Positions 1 through 9,539 of a stretch of DNA of 64,000 nucleotides are shown one piece after another. A program made the position numbers and the translations under genes. How positions within the stretch are numbered: position 1 is the first letter of the stretch; the number at the start of each line of letters is the position of its first letter. The notes under the pieces are model-generated. The model worked only from the letters and a program-made list of their open reading frames with translations. It was not told the origin of the DNA and ran no database searches. Source of the stretch: Luteolibacter sp. LG18 (GTDB lineage Bacteria; Verrucomicrobiota; Verrucomicrobiia; Verrucomicrobiales; Akkermansiaceae); NCBI RefSeq assembly GCF_036322585.1, contig NZ_AP024600.1, forward strand, positions 4,526,001-4,590,000. Reading direction: 5' to 3'.

Positions 1-2
1 AT

Positions 3-62
3 CCGCAGGTGGCCCACCTGATCGAGTTCATCGAAAGCTCCCAGCGCGGCATCAGCCGCTGA
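3..62 (+). CDS. lpxA: C-terminal end of LpxA-like acyltransferase (partial)
   Basis: Only the last 19 codons and a TGA stop lie in the window; the gene enters from the left edge. The visible tail ends in F-I-E-S-S-Q-R-G-I-S-R, which resembles the end of UDP-N-acetylglucosamine O-acyltransferase (the E. coli protein ends in ARSTRGLIR). LpxA catalyses the first acylation of lipid A synthesis in the cytosol. The HD-domain gene begins 4 nt after the stop, so the two are probably co-transcribed. The assignment rests on about 15 residues; another hexapeptide acyltransferase is possible. Confidence 0.45.
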   Translation, partial: PQVAHLIEFIESSQRGISR

Positions 63-66
63 GGCC

Positions 67-663
67 ATGGAGGCTCCGGAACGTCTCGCCCGCCAGCTCC
101 GCTTCATCATCGAGGCGGACAAGCTCAAGGAGGTCTTCCGCCAGAGCCTGTGCTCGCAGAGCCGCCGGCAGGAGAACGACGCCGAGCATTCCTGGCATCT
201 CGCGCTGCTGGTCATCACGCTGGCGGAGCATTCGAATGTGCCGGACATCGATGTCGCGCGCGTGCTGAAGATGGTGATCCTGCATGACCTGGTGGAGATC
301 GATGCGGGCGACACCTTCGCCTACGATACCGCCGGTGCCGCGGATCAAAAGGAGCGCGAGGCCCGCGCCGCCGACCGGATCTTCGGTCTGCTACCGGAGG
401 ACCAAGGAGCGGAGTTCCGGGCGATTTGGGAGGAGTTCGAAGCCCGGGAAACGCCGGAAGCGAAGTTCGCCTCCGCGGTGGACCGGTTCCAACCGATGCT
501 GCTGAACCTTCTCACTGAAGGGACTTCGTGGCAAAAACACGGGATCACGCACGACCGCGTGGTGGCCCGCAACCGCAACATCGAGGAGGGCTCGGAAGAG
601 CTGTGGCGATGCATGTCCGCGATGTTGGACGAGGCCGTGGCGAACGGTCATCTGCCGAGGTAG
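67..663 (+). CDS. HD-domain nucleotidase (YfbR/HDDC2-like)
   Basis: A 198-residue protein of the HD hydrolase superfamily. The metal-binding residues are visible: H in A-E-H-S-W-H near residue 41, the H-D pair in I-L-H-D-L-V-E-I near 74, and a later D in A-V-D-R-F-Q-P. The R-Q-E-N-D-A-E-H-S-W-H block and the total length match the YfbR/HDDC2 group of 5'-deoxynucleotidases, which remove phosphate from deoxynucleoside monophosphates. The ATG at 67 gives the expected length and lies just after the upstream stop. The stop codon TAG falls inside a GTAG-headed repeat (660-682). Substrate is inferred from family only. Confidence 0.8.
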   Translation: MEAPERLARQLRFIIEADKLKEVFRQSLCSQSRRQENDAEHSWHLALLVITLAEHSNVPDIDVARVLKMVILHDLVEIDAGDTFAYDTAGAADQKEREARAADRIFGLLPEDQGAEFRAIWEEFEARETPEAKFASAVDRFQPMLLNLLTEGTSWQKHGITHDRVVARNRNIEEGSEELWRCMSAMLDEAVANGHLPR

Positions 664-682
664 CACAGGTTTTCAACTTGTG
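660..682 (+). repeat. GTAG-headed REP palindrome
   Basis: GTAG is followed by the arm cacaggt, a 5-nt spacer and the arm acttgtg (one G-T wobble). The TAG of the head is the stop codon of the HD-domain gene. A GTAG head joined to a palindrome is the diagnostic layout of RAYT-associated REP elements. Confidence 0.7.
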
Positions 683-1007
683 GGTGGGACCATACGCCAT
701 GGCCTGTGCATCGCCAGTCGTCTGTGGTGTCGCCTCACGCCCGTTTTTCGCCCTGTAGGGGCGGCCCATAAAAGCCTGGGGTCGCAGACCCCAGGTGGGC
801 ACATGTCATGGAGGCGCGTCCTGTAGGGACGCATTATGTGGTGGAATCGTCGGAAGATCCCAAGGCGTTCGTGATCCAACCCGCGTCGCTCCATGGGGCG
901 CTCCTACAGCGGGCGAAGAACCCCGTGTGAATGCGTTAGGATGACTCGATGGTTTGTTGGAAGACTCCGCTCCACCCGCTCACAAGTTGAAAACTTGTGC
1001 TACTAAA
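664..1007. other. Intergenic region between convergent genes, repeat-bearing
   Basis: No coding region is convincing here. It holds REP palindromes at both ends (660-682 and 981-1003) and a GC-rich hairpin of ctggggtc and gaccccag around 776-796. The genes on both sides point inwards, so terminator or mRNA-end functions are plausible. The open frames that cross it are low-complexity shadows. Confidence 0.6.
981..1003 (-). repeat. GTAG-headed REP palindrome
   Basis: On the minus strand GTAG is followed by cacaagt, a spacer and acttgtg. It sits 4 nt beyond the stop codon of the alpha/beta hydrolase gene and is the inverted partner of the copy at 660-682. Confidence 0.7.
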
Positions 1008-1706
1008 CTACGCGGGCACGCGGTTGAGGAAATCCACCACCGCGGCGCGGCAGGCGTCTGGATTCATGAAGAGCAGCAGGTGCGGCGATTCGATCCACAC
1101 CGCTTCCGCCTCGGGGAAATGCCGCTCCAACCGCGATTGCACGTCCCAGGCCAGCAGCGCGTCGTGGTGCGCCTGGATGAGCAGGATCGGCAGCGTTTCG
1201 AAGGACGGGCAATCATCCTCCTTCAGGGTGAGGATCACCTGTGCCCGTTCGCTCAGAGTCGCGGCCGGTATGCCATGGATCGCCTCCGTCAGCGCATGCA
1301 CCTTCTCGTCGCTGGCGTCCTCGCCCACCAGATACTTCCGCAGCAGCATCGCCGGTGGCGGCAGCATGAACAGGGGCCGCAGCGGCAACAGCGCCAACCC
1401 CGACGGCGCGGGCGAGGCACAGAAACCGCCGACGATCACCAGCGCCTCGATCCGACCTCGCTCGCGCAGCGCGAGCTTCATCGCGATCGGGCCGGAAAAC
1501 GATTCGCCGACCAGCACCAGCGGCCCTTCCGGCAATTGCGAGCCGAGGATCGCCACCAAGGTGTCATAGTCCTGCGGCCCTTCTTTCGGAAGGGACAGCA
1601 CCGTCACCGGATGGCCGTGCCAATCGCCCGCCGCGAAGCCATGGCTGAGCACGCCCGTGCCATCCAGCCCGGGAAAAACGACGATGTGTGGAAGAGCGGG
1701 GTTCAA
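1008..1706 (-). CDS. Alpha/beta hydrolase
   Basis: A 232-residue alpha/beta-hydrolase fold protein. The nucleophile elbow is G-E-S-F-S-G near residues 67-72, followed by a likely acid in Q-A-H-H-D-A-L-L near 182 and the catalytic His in E-S-P-H-L-L-L-F near 209. There is no signal peptide, so it is probably cytosolic. Its ATG overlaps the stop of the sialate O-acetylesterase gene in an ATGA arrangement (1703-1706), which implies an operon and translational coupling. The substrate cannot be read from sequence; an esterase role next to a carbohydrate esterase is an inference. Confidence 0.75.
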   Translation of the reverse strand: MNPALPHIVVFPGLDGTGVLSHGFAAGDWHGHPVTVLSLPKEGPQDYDTLVAILGSQLPEGPLVLVGESFSGPIAMKLALRERGRIEALVIVGGFCASPAPSGLALLPLRPLFMLPPPAMLLRKYLVGEDASDEKVHALTEAIHGIPAATLSERAQVILTLKEDDCPSFETLPILLIQAHHDALLAWDVQSRLERHFPEAEAVWIESPHLLLFMNPDACRAAVVDFLNRVPA

Positions 1707-3697
1707 CGTCCTACCGGACTATAAACTTCCAGCTCGGAGAGGAAAGCGAAGTTTGGATCGTATCCATCCTGCTGCGGATGGTGGTCGATGAAAGTCGCGC
1801 GGACGTAGCGCGCATCGGCGATGGTGAAGCGGGCGGTGGAGGTCGACGCGGTCTTCGGCACGAAGCTGTTCCGCCCCACCTCCGTGAAGTTCTTGCCATC
1901 GGTGCTGATCGAAACCGTCACCGTGTTCGTCGCCCCGATGTTCGGCACGCCGTAGCGGATCGCCTGCACCGGCTGCGTGGAACCGAGGTCGATGGTTACG
2001 GTCTTGGGGAACTTCGGCGACTCGTTGGTCGCGTAGCAGGTGCCCGCGGAGTTGCCCCAGGTGCCATCGGTCAGGCCGGAGTTCCAGCCCTTGTTGTTGG
2101 CATCGCTGGACTGATAGGGGCGGCCTGAGGAAACCAGCAGCCCGAGCGTGGGATCGACCGGCCAATGACTGTGGAAGCCGCCCGCGGGGAGCTTCTCCTT
2201 GTTCATCAGGTTCGGCTCGGCGACCTGCGACCACGCGAAGCGGACCTGGACCGGATTCGGAATCTGGCCGGCCTTCACCAGCACCGACTTGCCATCCGGC
2301 GCGATCTTCGCCGTGGCCTGCACGAAATTGCCATCCTCGCCCGCGATCTCGAACCAACCCGGGTCCTTGCCATCGCGGGTGGTGAGGCCGGAGCCGGTTT
2401 CGCTGAAGTTGACCCGGATGGAGTCGCCTTCGACTTTCGCGCTGGCATAGAGCGGACCGGAGCGGACCACATCCTTCTTGCCATACACATCCGCCAGCGC
2501 CCACTGGAGCAGGCGGTGGGCGACGTCGGACTTGTTGGTGGGGTGGATGTCCTTGGCGTTGCCCACGTCATTGGTCACCGCCATGCCGGTGTGCGGGATC
2601 TTGGACAGCACCGCCTGCTGCGCCACCCAGAGCTGGGGCAGGGAGTTCACGCGGTCGGGGCCGTAGCCATAGGGAGCGATCTGGACGAAGAGGAAGGGGG
2701 CGTCCGGATTGGCGAACTGTTTCCGCCAACCCTCGATCAGTGCCTGCATCTTGGTGGTGTAGGCCATGCCGTCGCCGCTGTTGGACTCGCCCTGGTACCA
2801 CAGGAAGCCGCGCAGGGCGTAGGGGACCAGCGGGTGGATCATCGCCTGATAGGTGCCGGTTTCACCGCCGGAGCCGACATTGAGCAGGGCGGGGGGCTTC
2901 GGCGCGTCCGGCAGCGGCTTCCCGGCGTCCATGGCCTGTTCGGTGGTGGTCGTCCAATCGCGCAGGACCTTCAGGTAACCGCGAAATGCCCGGTCATACT
3001 CCGGGTAGCCGGGCAGCGAGGCGTGGCGGCGTTTCACCAGATCGGCGTATTCCGGGATGGTTTCGAGGCCTTCCTCGGCCCACCACGGCTCGATCCGCGA
3101 ACCACCCCAGTTGCTCTCGATCAGGCCCACGGGCACCTTGAGGTCCTCGGAAACCCCGCGGCCGAAGAAGTAGGCGACGGCGGAAAAGCCCCTCACGAGT
3201 TCCGGGGTGGCCGGGGTCCACTTGGCATTCACCGTTTCCTGGCGGGCCGGGGAGACGACGTGCGGGACCTGGAACAGCCGCAGCGTGGCGGTGGTCGGGG
3301 AGGCGGCGAGTTGCTGGTCCTCCGGTCGGGTTTGGCCGACCCGGAACTCCATGTTCGACTGGCCGCTCGCCAGCCAAACCTCACCGACCAGCACATCTTT
3401 CACTTCCACCGGGGCGGCCCCGGTTTCGGTCACCGTGAGCGTCCGGCCCTCGGCACTGGCGGCCTGGGCGGGGAGGGTGAGTTTCCAACGGCCGTTCGGA
3501 TCAGCGGTTGCCGTGGCCTTTTGCCCGGCGAACTCGGCGGTCACCGTGGAGCCGGGAGTCGCCCGGCCCCACACCGGCACCGGCCGGTCGCGCTGGAGGA
3601 CGGCTCCGTGTTGAAACAGCGGGGGCAATTCCACGGCCGCCCCTACGGGCAGGGCCATCAGCAGCAGGGCGGTCGGGCCAAAAAATCGAGGGATCAT
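1703..3697 (-). CDS. Secreted sialate O-acetylesterase with C-terminal discoidin-like domain
   Basis: A 664-residue exported protein. An N-terminal signal peptide (R-F-F-G-P-T-A-L-L-L-M-A-L-P-V-G-A) precedes a small beta domain. The SGNH/SASA esterase domain follows, with the block I serine in A-S-G-Q-S-N-M-E-F near residue 112 and W-Y-Q-G-E-S-N near 300. The D-x-H of the catalytic site is probably in K-D-I-H-P-T-N-K near 380. The last 150 residues look like an F5/8 type C (discoidin) sugar-binding fold. Such enzymes strip acetyl groups from sialic acids or plant polysaccharides. It is first of a two-gene operon with the alpha/beta hydrolase. Confidence 0.85.
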   Translation of the reverse strand: MIPRFFGPTALLLMALPVGAAVELPPLFQHGAVLQRDRPVPVWGRATPGSTVTAEFAGQKATATADPNGRWKLTLPAQAASAEGRTLTVTETGAAPVEVKDVLVGEVWLASGQSNMEFRVGQTRPEDQQLAASPTTATLRLFQVPHVVSPARQETVNAKWTPATPELVRGFSAVAYFFGRGVSEDLKVPVGLIESNWGGSRIEPWWAEEGLETIPEYADLVKRRHASLPGYPEYDRAFRGYLKVLRDWTTTTEQAMDAGKPLPDAPKPPALLNVGSGGETGTYQAMIHPLVPYALRGFLWYQGESNSGDGMAYTTKMQALIEGWRKQFANPDAPFLFVQIAPYGYGPDRVNSLPQLWVAQQAVLSKIPHTGMAVTNDVGNAKDIHPTNKSDVAHRLLQWALADVYGKKDVVRSGPLYASAKVEGDSIRVNFSETGSGLTTRDGKDPGWFEIAGEDGNFVQATAKIAPDGKSVLVKAGQIPNPVQVRFAWSQVAEPNLMNKEKLPAGGFHSHWPVDPTLGLLVSSGRPYQSSDANNKGWNSGLTDGTWGNSAGTCYATNESPKFPKTVTIDLGSTQPVQAIRYGVPNIGATNTVTVSISTDGKNFTEVGRNSFVPKTASTSTARFTIADARYVRATFIDHHPQQDGYDPNFAFLSELEVYSPVGR

Positions 3698-3805
3698 CCA
3701 CGATACTACGCAACGGGACTCGACGAACCATTCGTGAAAATCAACCCTTCGCGCGCAATAAAAAGGTTTGCATCGCGCCCGATGCGGACCCAGAGTCCCG
3801 TCGAA

Positions 3806-3837
3806 AAATTATAATCTAAGGCAACAAACTAAGGATT
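3806..3837 (+). promoter_or_regulatory. Possible -10 element and ribosome binding site of cysJ
   Basis: A perfect TATAAT lies at 3810-3815, and AAGGA at 3831-3835 precedes the cysJ ATG at 3838. No convincing -35 hexamer is present, so an activator-dependent promoter is possible. The interval 3698-3837 separates two divergent operons. Confidence 0.35.
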
Positions 3838-5607
3838 ATGCTCCCCGAGCACGCCCCATTCACTCCCGACCAACGACGCGCCCTTGAGGCGGTTCTCTCC
3901 GGCCTCGACCCCGTCCAGCGTGGTTGGCTCAGCGGCTTTCTGGCTGCCACCGGTTCCTCCGCCGCTCCTGCCGCGGCCGCCCCGGCTGCCGCCACGAAGC
4001 TGACGGTGCTCTACGGCACCGAGTCCGGTAACTCCGAAGTGCTCGCGGACCGCACCGCCAAGGAAGCCAAGAAGCGCGGCTTCCAGGCCACGGTGAAGAA
4101 CATGTCCGACATCTCCGCCGCGGATGTGGCGAAGGCCGGCAACCTGCTGGTGATCGTCAGCACCTGGGGCGACGGCGAACCGCCGGAAAGCGCCTCCACG
4201 TTCTACAAGGAGTTCATGGGCGGAACGCTCGCGCTAAAGGACGTTTCCTACTCTGTATGCGCGCTGGGCGACACCAGCTACGACAAGTTCTGCCAGACCG
4301 GCAAGGACTTCGACGCCAAGCTCGAAAGCTTCGGCGCGAAGCGCGTGGCCCCGCGCACCGATTGCGATGTCGACTACGAGGAGAACTACTCCGCGTGGCT
4401 GAACACCGCCCTTTCCGCCTTCGCTCCGTCCGCCCCGGCTCCGGTGACGGCCGCCGCGCCTGTCGCTCCCGGCGCGCTGGTGGAATACGGCAAGAAGAAC
4501 CCGTTCCCGTCCGAAGTGGCCGACAGCCTCATCCTGAACGGCGAGGGTTCTTCGAAGGAAACGCTGCACATCGAACTTTCGCTCGATGGCTCCGGCCTCG
4601 TCTATGAGCCCGGCGACGCGCTCGCCGTCCAGCCGCTCAACGCGCCGGACGTGGTGCAGGCCGTGCTCCAGGCCGCCAAGCTCACCGGCACCGAGTCGGT
4701 GGAAGTGAAGGGCGAGGGCAGCAAGCTGCTGGCCGATGCCCTCCGCGAGGACTACGACATCACCGCCGTGTCCCGCGCCGTGCTGACGAAGCTCCAGGCC
4801 GCCACCGGTTCCGAGGAACTGGCCGCCCTGCTCGCCGAGGACGCCAAGGACAAGCTCAAGGATTGGAACTACGGCCGCGAGATCGTGGACGCCATCGAAT
4901 CCTTCGCGCCGAACGGGCTCTCCGCCGCCGCGCTGACGGGCATCCTCCGCAAGCTGCCGCCGCGCCTCTACTCGATCGCCTCCAGCCCGCTCGCCCATCC
5001 GGGTGAGGTCCACCTCACGGTGGCCGCGGTGCGCTACCAGGCCCACGGCAAGGCCCGCAAGGGCGTGTGTTCCACCTACCTCACGGACCTCGTGAAAAAG
5101 GGCGACAACGTCCGCGTCTTCGTCCAGCCGAACAAGCACTTCCGCCTCCCGGTCTCCGGCGAGACTCCGGTGATCATGGTCGGCCCGGGCACCGGCGTCG
5201 CCCCGTTCCGCGCCTTCGTCGAACACCGCTCCGCGCTCGGCCATCCGGGCAAGAACTGGCTGTTCTTCGGCGACCAGCGCTACACCTACGACTTCCTCTA
5301 CCAGCTCGAGTGGCAGGATCACCTCAAGTCCGGGGTGCTCTCGAAGCTCGACGTCGCCTTCTCCCGCGACCAGCCCGAGAAGATCTACGTCCAGCAGAAG
5401 ATGCTGGAGCACGCCAAGGAGCTCTACGCCTGGCTCGAGGAAGGTGCCCACTTCTACGTCTGCGGCGATGCCTCCCGCATGGCCCACGACGTCCACGAAG
5501 CCCTGCTCACCATCATTGAGAAACAGGGTCACAAGTCCCGCGAGGATGCCGAAGCCTACCTCGAAGACCTCAAGAAATCGAAGCGCTACCAGCGCGACGT
5601 TTACTGA
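3838..5607 (+). CDS. cysJ: Sulfite reductase flavoprotein (alpha subunit), CysJ
   Basis: A 589-residue diflavin reductase that passes electrons from NADPH through FAD and FMN to the sulfite reductase haemoprotein. A flavodoxin domain starts with L-Y-G-T-E-S-G-N-S near residue 58, after an Ala/Pro-rich linker. The FAD domain carries R-L-Y-S-I-A-S-S-P near 377 and G-V-C-S-T-Y-L near 409. The NADPH domain carries G-P-G-T-G-V-A-P-F-R near 449. The end K-R-Y-Q-R-D-V-Y matches CysJ proteins, which end in a conserved Tyr. It leads the run cysJ-cysI-cysH-cysK. Confidence 0.93.
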   Translation: MLPEHAPFTPDQRRALEAVLSGLDPVQRGWLSGFLAATGSSAAPAAAAPAAATKLTVLYGTESGNSEVLADRTAKEAKKRGFQATVKNMSDISAADVAKAGNLLVIVSTWGDGEPPESASTFYKEFMGGTLALKDVSYSVCALGDTSYDKFCQTGKDFDAKLESFGAKRVAPRTDCDVDYEENYSAWLNTALSAFAPSAPAPVTAAAPVAPGALVEYGKKNPFPSEVADSLILNGEGSSKETLHIELSLDGSGLVYEPGDALAVQPLNAPDVVQAVLQAAKLTGTESVEVKGEGSKLLADALREDYDITAVSRAVLTKLQAATGSEELAALLAEDAKDKLKDWNYGREIVDAIESFAPNGLSAAALTGILRKLPPRLYSIASSPLAHPGEVHLTVAAVRYQAHGKARKGVCSTYLTDLVKKGDNVRVFVQPNKHFRLPVSGETPVIMVGPGTGVAPFRAFVEHRSALGHPGKNWLFFGDQRYTYDFLYQLEWQDHLKSGVLSKLDVAFSRDQPEKIYVQQKMLEHAKELYAWLEEGAHFYVCGDASRMAHDVHEALLTIIEKQGHKSREDAEAYLEDLKKSKRYQRDVY

Positions 5608-5752
5608 AAAGTGCCGAGTGATCGGTGATCCGTGATCAGGAAAGAGTTTCCATCACGGGTCCCGGTCCTTCCCCGACTCCAACGCCCCCTTTCCCGGATC
5701 CCATTCCTCAACCAGCACTGATCACTGATCACTGCTCACTGATGACTCGCAT
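5608..5752. repeat. Long inverted repeat of TGATCAC-type words
   Basis: The spacer between cysJ and cysI contains gtgatc/ggtgatc words near 5618-5640 and complementary actgatcac words near 5717-5745, able to form a long imperfect hairpin. It belongs to the class of word-built intergenic inverted repeats also seen at 20999, 26287, 27334, 33473, 56207 and 61361. Confidence 0.55.
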
Positions 5753-7462
5753 ATGAGCGACAAGAAACTCTCCGCCAACGAAGGCATCAAGACCCGCAGC
5801 AACTACCTCCGCGGCACCATCGCCGAGGGCATCGCCGATCTTTCGACCGGCTCGCTCTCCGAGGATGACCAGCAGTTGCTCAAGTTCCACGGTTCCTACC
5901 AGCAGGACGACCGCGACCTGCGTCCGAACCGCCGCAAGCACCGTCTTGAGAAGGCCTACTCCTTCATGATCCGCATCCGCCTGCCCGGAGGTGTCGCCAC
6001 CCCGGCCCAGTGGCTGGCCACGGACGACATGGCGGAGCACTACGCGAACGGCACCATCAAGCTCACCACCCGCCAGGCCTTCCAGCTCCACGGGATCATC
6101 AAGAGCAACCTGAAGCGCACCATCCAGGCGATGGACAAGGCGGCCATGGACTCGATCGCGGCCTGCGGCGACGTGAACCGCAACGTGATGGTGAACCCGA
6201 ACCCCTACCTGTCCTTCGTCCACGCCGAGGCGCTGAAGAAGGCCCATGAGGTTTCGAACCACCTCACGCCGAAGACCCGCGCCTATCACGAGATCTGGCT
6301 CGATGGTGAGAAGGTCCAGTCCACGGAAGAAGAAATCGAGCCGATCTACGGCAAGACCTACCTGCCGCGCAAATTCAAGATCACCTTCGCGGTGCCGCCG
6401 TCCAACGATGTCGACATCTACGCGAACGACCTCTCGTTCATCGCCATCGTCGAGAACGACAAGCTCGTCGGCTACAACGTCGCCGTCGGCGGCGGCATGG
6501 GCATGACCCACGGCAACGAGGAAACCTTCCCGCGTCTCGCCGATGTCATCGGTTTCTGCACACCGGACCAGGTCGTGGATGTGGCCGAGAAGGTCGTGCT
6601 GGTGCAGCGCGATTACGGCGACCGCACGGACCGCAAGCACTCCCGCCTGAAGTACACCATCCAGACCCACGGCGTGGAATGGTTCAAGGCGCAGGTCGAC
6701 AAGTACCTCGGCTACCACCTGGCCCCGGCGCGCTCGTTCGTGTTCGAGGACAACGGCGACCGCTACGGCTGGGTCGAGGATGCCAACGGCAACTTCCACC
6801 TCACGCTCTACATCTCCGGCGGCCGCGTGCTCGACACCCCCGCGTATCCGATGCGCACGGGCCTCCGCGAGATCGCGAAGATCCATGACGGCGACTTCCG
6901 CCTGACCGCGAACCAGAACCTGATCATCGCCAACATTTCGCCCGCGAACCGCCCGGCGATCGAGAAACTGCTGGAGCAGTATGGCATCAAGGACAGCCAC
7001 CTGAAGAGCGCGCTGCGCCTCAACTCGCTGGCCTGCGTCGCCCTGCCGACCTGCGGCCTCTCGCTCGCGGAAGCGGAACGCTACCTGCCCGACGTCATCA
7101 CCCAGCTTGAGGAAAGCCTCGAGGAAAACGGCCTGCGCCATGATGCGATCACCATCCGCATGACCGGCTGTCCAAACGGCTGTGCCCGGCCCTACATCGC
7201 CGAGATCGGCTTTGTCGGCCGCTCCCCCGGGAAATACAACGTGTATCTCGGGGGCGGCCACGCCGGCCAGCGCCTGTCGAAGCTCTACCGTCCGGAGTTC
7301 CCGGGCACGGAGATTCCGCAGCTCCTGGCTCCCATCTTCAAGCACTACGCGCAGGAACGTCTGGAAGGCGAACGCTTCGGCGACTTCGTCATCCGCGCCG
7401 GCTACGTGGCGGAAACAAAACAAGGTGCCGATTTCCACGCGAACATCGGCGTCACCGCATGA
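5753..7462 (+). CDS. cysI: Sulfite reductase haemoprotein (beta subunit), CysI
   Basis: A 569-residue sirohaem and [4Fe-4S] enzyme that reduces sulfite to sulfide with six electrons. The cluster and sirohaem ligands are intact: Cys428-x5-Cys434 in C-V-A-L-P-T-C-G-L and Cys473-x3-Cys477 in [10 protein letters not shown]. The N-terminal S-N-Y-L-R-G motif and overall length match CysI. The stop overlaps the cysH start (ATGA, 7459-7462), showing tight coupling. The electron donor is CysJ, encoded immediately upstream. Confidence 0.95.
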   Translation: MSDKKLSANEGIKTRSNYLRGTIAEGIADLSTGSLSEDDQQLLKFHGSYQQDDRDLRPNRRKHRLEKAYSFMIRIRLPGGVATPAQWLATDDMAEHYANGTIKLTTRQAFQLHGIIKSNLKRTIQAMDKAAMDSIAACGDVNRNVMVNPNPYLSFVHAEALKKAHEVSNHLTPKTRAYHEIWLDGEKVQSTEEEIEPIYGKTYLPRKFKITFAVPPSNDVDIYANDLSFIAIVENDKLVGYNVAVGGGMGMTHGNEETFPRLADVIGFCTPDQVVDVAEKVVLVQRDYGDRTDRKHSRLKYTIQTHGVEWFKAQVDKYLGYHLAPARSFVFEDNGDRYGWVEDANGNFHLTLYISGGRVLDTPAYPMRTGLREIAKIHDGDFRLTANQNLIIANISPANRPAIEKLLEQYGIKDSHLKSALRLNSLACVALPTCGLSLAEAERYLPDVITQLEESLEENGLRHDAITIRMTGCPNGCARPYIAEIGFVGRSPGKYNVYLGGGHAGQRLSKLYRPEFPGTEIPQLLAPIFKHYAQERLEGERFGDFVIRAGYVAETKQGADFHANIGVTA

Positions 7463-8190
7463 CCGAACTTTCCACATCCATCTCTGAAGCGGACGCGCTC
7501 TCCGCTGAACTGGCAGCCTTGAAGGCGGGCGACCGCCTCAAGCTGCTGCACGAGCGCTTTGGCTCCCGGCTCGTCGCCACCACCAGCTTCGGCATCCAGG
7601 CGGTGGTGATGCTCCACCTGATCCACGAGAACGCCCCGGAAATCCCGGTGGTCTTCATCGACACCGGCTACCTGTTTCCGGAGACCTATCAGTACATCGA
7701 CGAGGTCACGAAACGGTTCCCGAAGCTCGACCTCCGCGTCTATCAGCCCACCCTCACCGCCGCCCGCATGGAGGCGCTGTATGGCAAGCTGTGGGAGCAG
7801 GGGAAGGAAGGCAACGACCGCTACGGCATCATCACCAAGGTGGAGCCGATGGACCGCGCCCTGAAGGAAATCGGCGGCGATGTCTGGATCAGCGGCGTCC
7901 GCCGCAGCCAGTCCAGCTCCCGCGCGAACCGCTCCTTCGCCGAGCAGCAGAAGAAGACCCTGAAGGTCTACCCGATCCTCGATTGGGCGGACGCGCAGGT
8001 GAACATCTACATGAACCAGCACGCCCTGCCGCCGCACCCGCTGGCCGAGCAGGGGTATGTCACCATGGGCGACTGGCACTCCACCAGCCCCGTCGTGGAA
8101 GGGCAGGACGCCGAGTCCACCCGGTTCAACGGCGAGAAGTACGAGTGCGGATTGCATCTCGACTCCGGCGTCTCCGACTTCCAGATTTGA
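7459..8190 (+). CDS. cysH: Phosphoadenylyl-sulfate reductase, CysH
   Basis: A 243-residue PP-loop protein that reduces activated sulfate to sulfite using thioredoxin. The nucleotide-binding S-F-G-I-Q-A motif is near residue 46 and the catalytic Cys230 lies in E-C-G-L-H. The two Cys pairs that bind [4Fe-4S] in APS reductases are absent, so PAPS rather than APS is the expected substrate. That in turn implies an APS kinase elsewhere, as none is in the window. It overlaps the cysI stop by 4 nt. Confidence 0.92.
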   Translation: MTELSTSISEADALSAELAALKAGDRLKLLHERFGSRLVATTSFGIQAVVMLHLIHENAPEIPVVFIDTGYLFPETYQYIDEVTKRFPKLDLRVYQPTLTAARMEALYGKLWEQGKEGNDRYGIITKVEPMDRALKEIGGDVWISGVRRSQSSSRANRSFAEQQKKTLKVYPILDWADAQVNIYMNQHALPPHPLAEQGYVTMGDWHSTSPVVEGQDAESTRFNGEKYECGLHLDSGVSDFQI

Positions 8191-8287
8191 TCCAACGGTT
8201 CATTTCCTTCCGGTCCGGATACGGAACGCGGAAACCGGGCCCCAGGATCCGACTATATATCATAGAAACCGAAACCTGATTCATCCC

Positions 8288-9265
8288 ATGCCCATCGCAG
8301 ACAACCTCGTCGCCACCGTCGGCAATACTCCTCTCATCCGTCTCAACCACCTCACCAAGGGCCTCGACGCCGAGGTGCTGGTGAAGGCCGAGTTCTTCAA
8401 CCCGCTCTTCAGCGTGAAGGACCGCATCGGCAAGGCGATGATCGAAGCCGCCGAGCGTGACGGCCAGCTCAAGCCGGGCGGCCTGATCATCGAGCCGACC
8501 TCCGGCAACACCGGCATCGCCCTCGCCTTCGTCGCCCGCGCCAAGGGCTACCGCGTGATCCTGACCATGCCAGAAAGCATGTCGATCGAGCGCCGCGTGC
8601 TGCTCCGCCTGCTCGGCGCGGAGATCGTCCTCACCCCGCGTGCCCGCGGCATGGCCGGTGCCATCGCCATGGCGAAGAAGCTCATCGAAGAGACCCCGGG
8701 TGCCTTTGGCCCGGGTCAGTTCGACAACCCGGCCAACGTCCAGGTTCACCGCGAGACCACCGCCGAGGAAATCTGGCGTGACACCGAAGGCAACATCGAC
8801 GTCTTCGTCGCGGGTGTCGGCACCGGCGGCACCTTCACCGGTGTCTCCGAGGTCATCAAATCCCGCCGCGAGCTGAAGACCTTCGCCGTCGAGCCCGTCG
8901 GCAGCCCGGTCATCACCCAGTTCCGCAAGGGTGAGGAACTCAAGCCCGGCCCGCACATGATCCAGGGTCTCGCCGCCGGTTTCATCCCGAAGAACCTCAA
9001 TGTCGATCTCGTGGACGACACCATCCTCGTCACCAACGAGGATGCCATCGCGACCGCCCAGGCGCTCGCGCAGACCGAAGGCATCCCGGCCGGCATCTCG
9101 ACCGGTGCCAACGTCTGGGCCGCCCTGCAGATCGCCAAGCGTCCGGAATACGCTGGCAAGCGCATCGTCACCGTCGCCCCGTCCTCCACCGAGCGCTACC
9201 TCTCCACCCCGCTGGCCGAAAAGGTCCGCGAGGAGGTGACGAACCTCCCGGTCCAGGAAATCTGA
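8288..9265 (+). CDS. cysK: Cysteine synthase A (O-acetylserine sulfhydrylase)
   Basis: A 325-residue PLP enzyme that joins sulfide to O-acetylserine. The PLP lysine is K44 in S-V-K-D-R-I-G; the substrate loop is T-S-G-N-T-G-I near 75; the phosphate-binding loop is G-T-G-G-T-F-T-G near 178. The ATG at 8288 was chosen because the protein then starts at the conserved N-A-T-V-G-N-T-P-L region; upstream codons are not family-like. It completes the sulfite-to-cysteine route begun by cysJIH, 97 nt after cysH. Confidence 0.95.
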   Translation: MPIADNLVATVGNTPLIRLNHLTKGLDAEVLVKAEFFNPLFSVKDRIGKAMIEAAERDGQLKPGGLIIEPTSGNTGIALAFVARAKGYRVILTMPESMSIERRVLLRLLGAEIVLTPRARGMAGAIAMAKKLIEETPGAFGPGQFDNPANVQVHRETTAEEIWRDTEGNIDVFVAGVGTGGTFTGVSEVIKSRRELKTFAVEPVGSPVITQFRKGEELKPGPHMIQGLAAGFIPKNLNVDLVDDTILVTNEDAIATAQALAQTEGIPAGISTGANVWAALQIAKRPEYAGKRIVTVAPSSTERYLSTPLAEKVREEVTNLPVQEI

Positions 9266-9306
9266 CCGCGGCGGCGGAGCCCATCCGCCAATGCCACTGT
9301 TTTACC

Positions 9307-9338
9307 AAAAGGCGCGGGTCCCACGACCCGCGCCTTTT
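9307..9338 (+). terminator. Rho-independent terminator after cysK
   Basis: A 13-bp perfect stem (aaaaggcgcgggt and acccgcgcctttt) with a 6-nt loop is followed by further T residues. It lies 41 nt past the cysK stop and should end the sulfate-assimilation transcript. Confidence 0.85.
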
Positions 9339-9352
9339 TCGTTTGAGCCATC

Positions 9353-9489
9353 GTAGCTGAAAGCTCCGCTTTCAGAGTGTAGGGGGAAGCTCCCGCTTTC
9401 CCTCTTCGCGGGGTGGAGGTCGCTCGGCCTAACAGCCCCCCGCCAACTGGAGCTGGCGGAGACGATTCGAAAGCGGAGCTTCCGACTAC
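9353..9489. repeat. Cluster of three GTAG-headed REP palindromes
   Basis: Copies are at 9353-9375 (+, arms ctgaaag and ctttcag), 9379-9402 (+, arms ggggaag and ctttccc) and 9467-9489 (-, arms tcggaag and ctttcga). Heads are GTAG in each. The stems differ from those at 660 and 17300 but remain self-complementary. No gene is visible in 9339-9539. Confidence 0.7.
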
Positions 9490-9539
9490 ATTGAACAGAC
9501 TCGCCGTGCTTTCCGGCACCCGTTGCAACGCTTCAACCT

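Noticed and set aside
3698-3837. Riboswitch (for example SAM-type) upstream of cysJ
   Set aside because: The leader is too short and lacks the conserved helices; only a -10-like TATAAT is visible.
4234-5532. Long antisense frames opposite cysJ, and similar ones opposite cysI, glnD, ccsA, gatB and rpoN
   Set aside because: High GC leaves antisense frames open; translations are His/Arg/Val-rich without domains, while the sense strands encode clear families.
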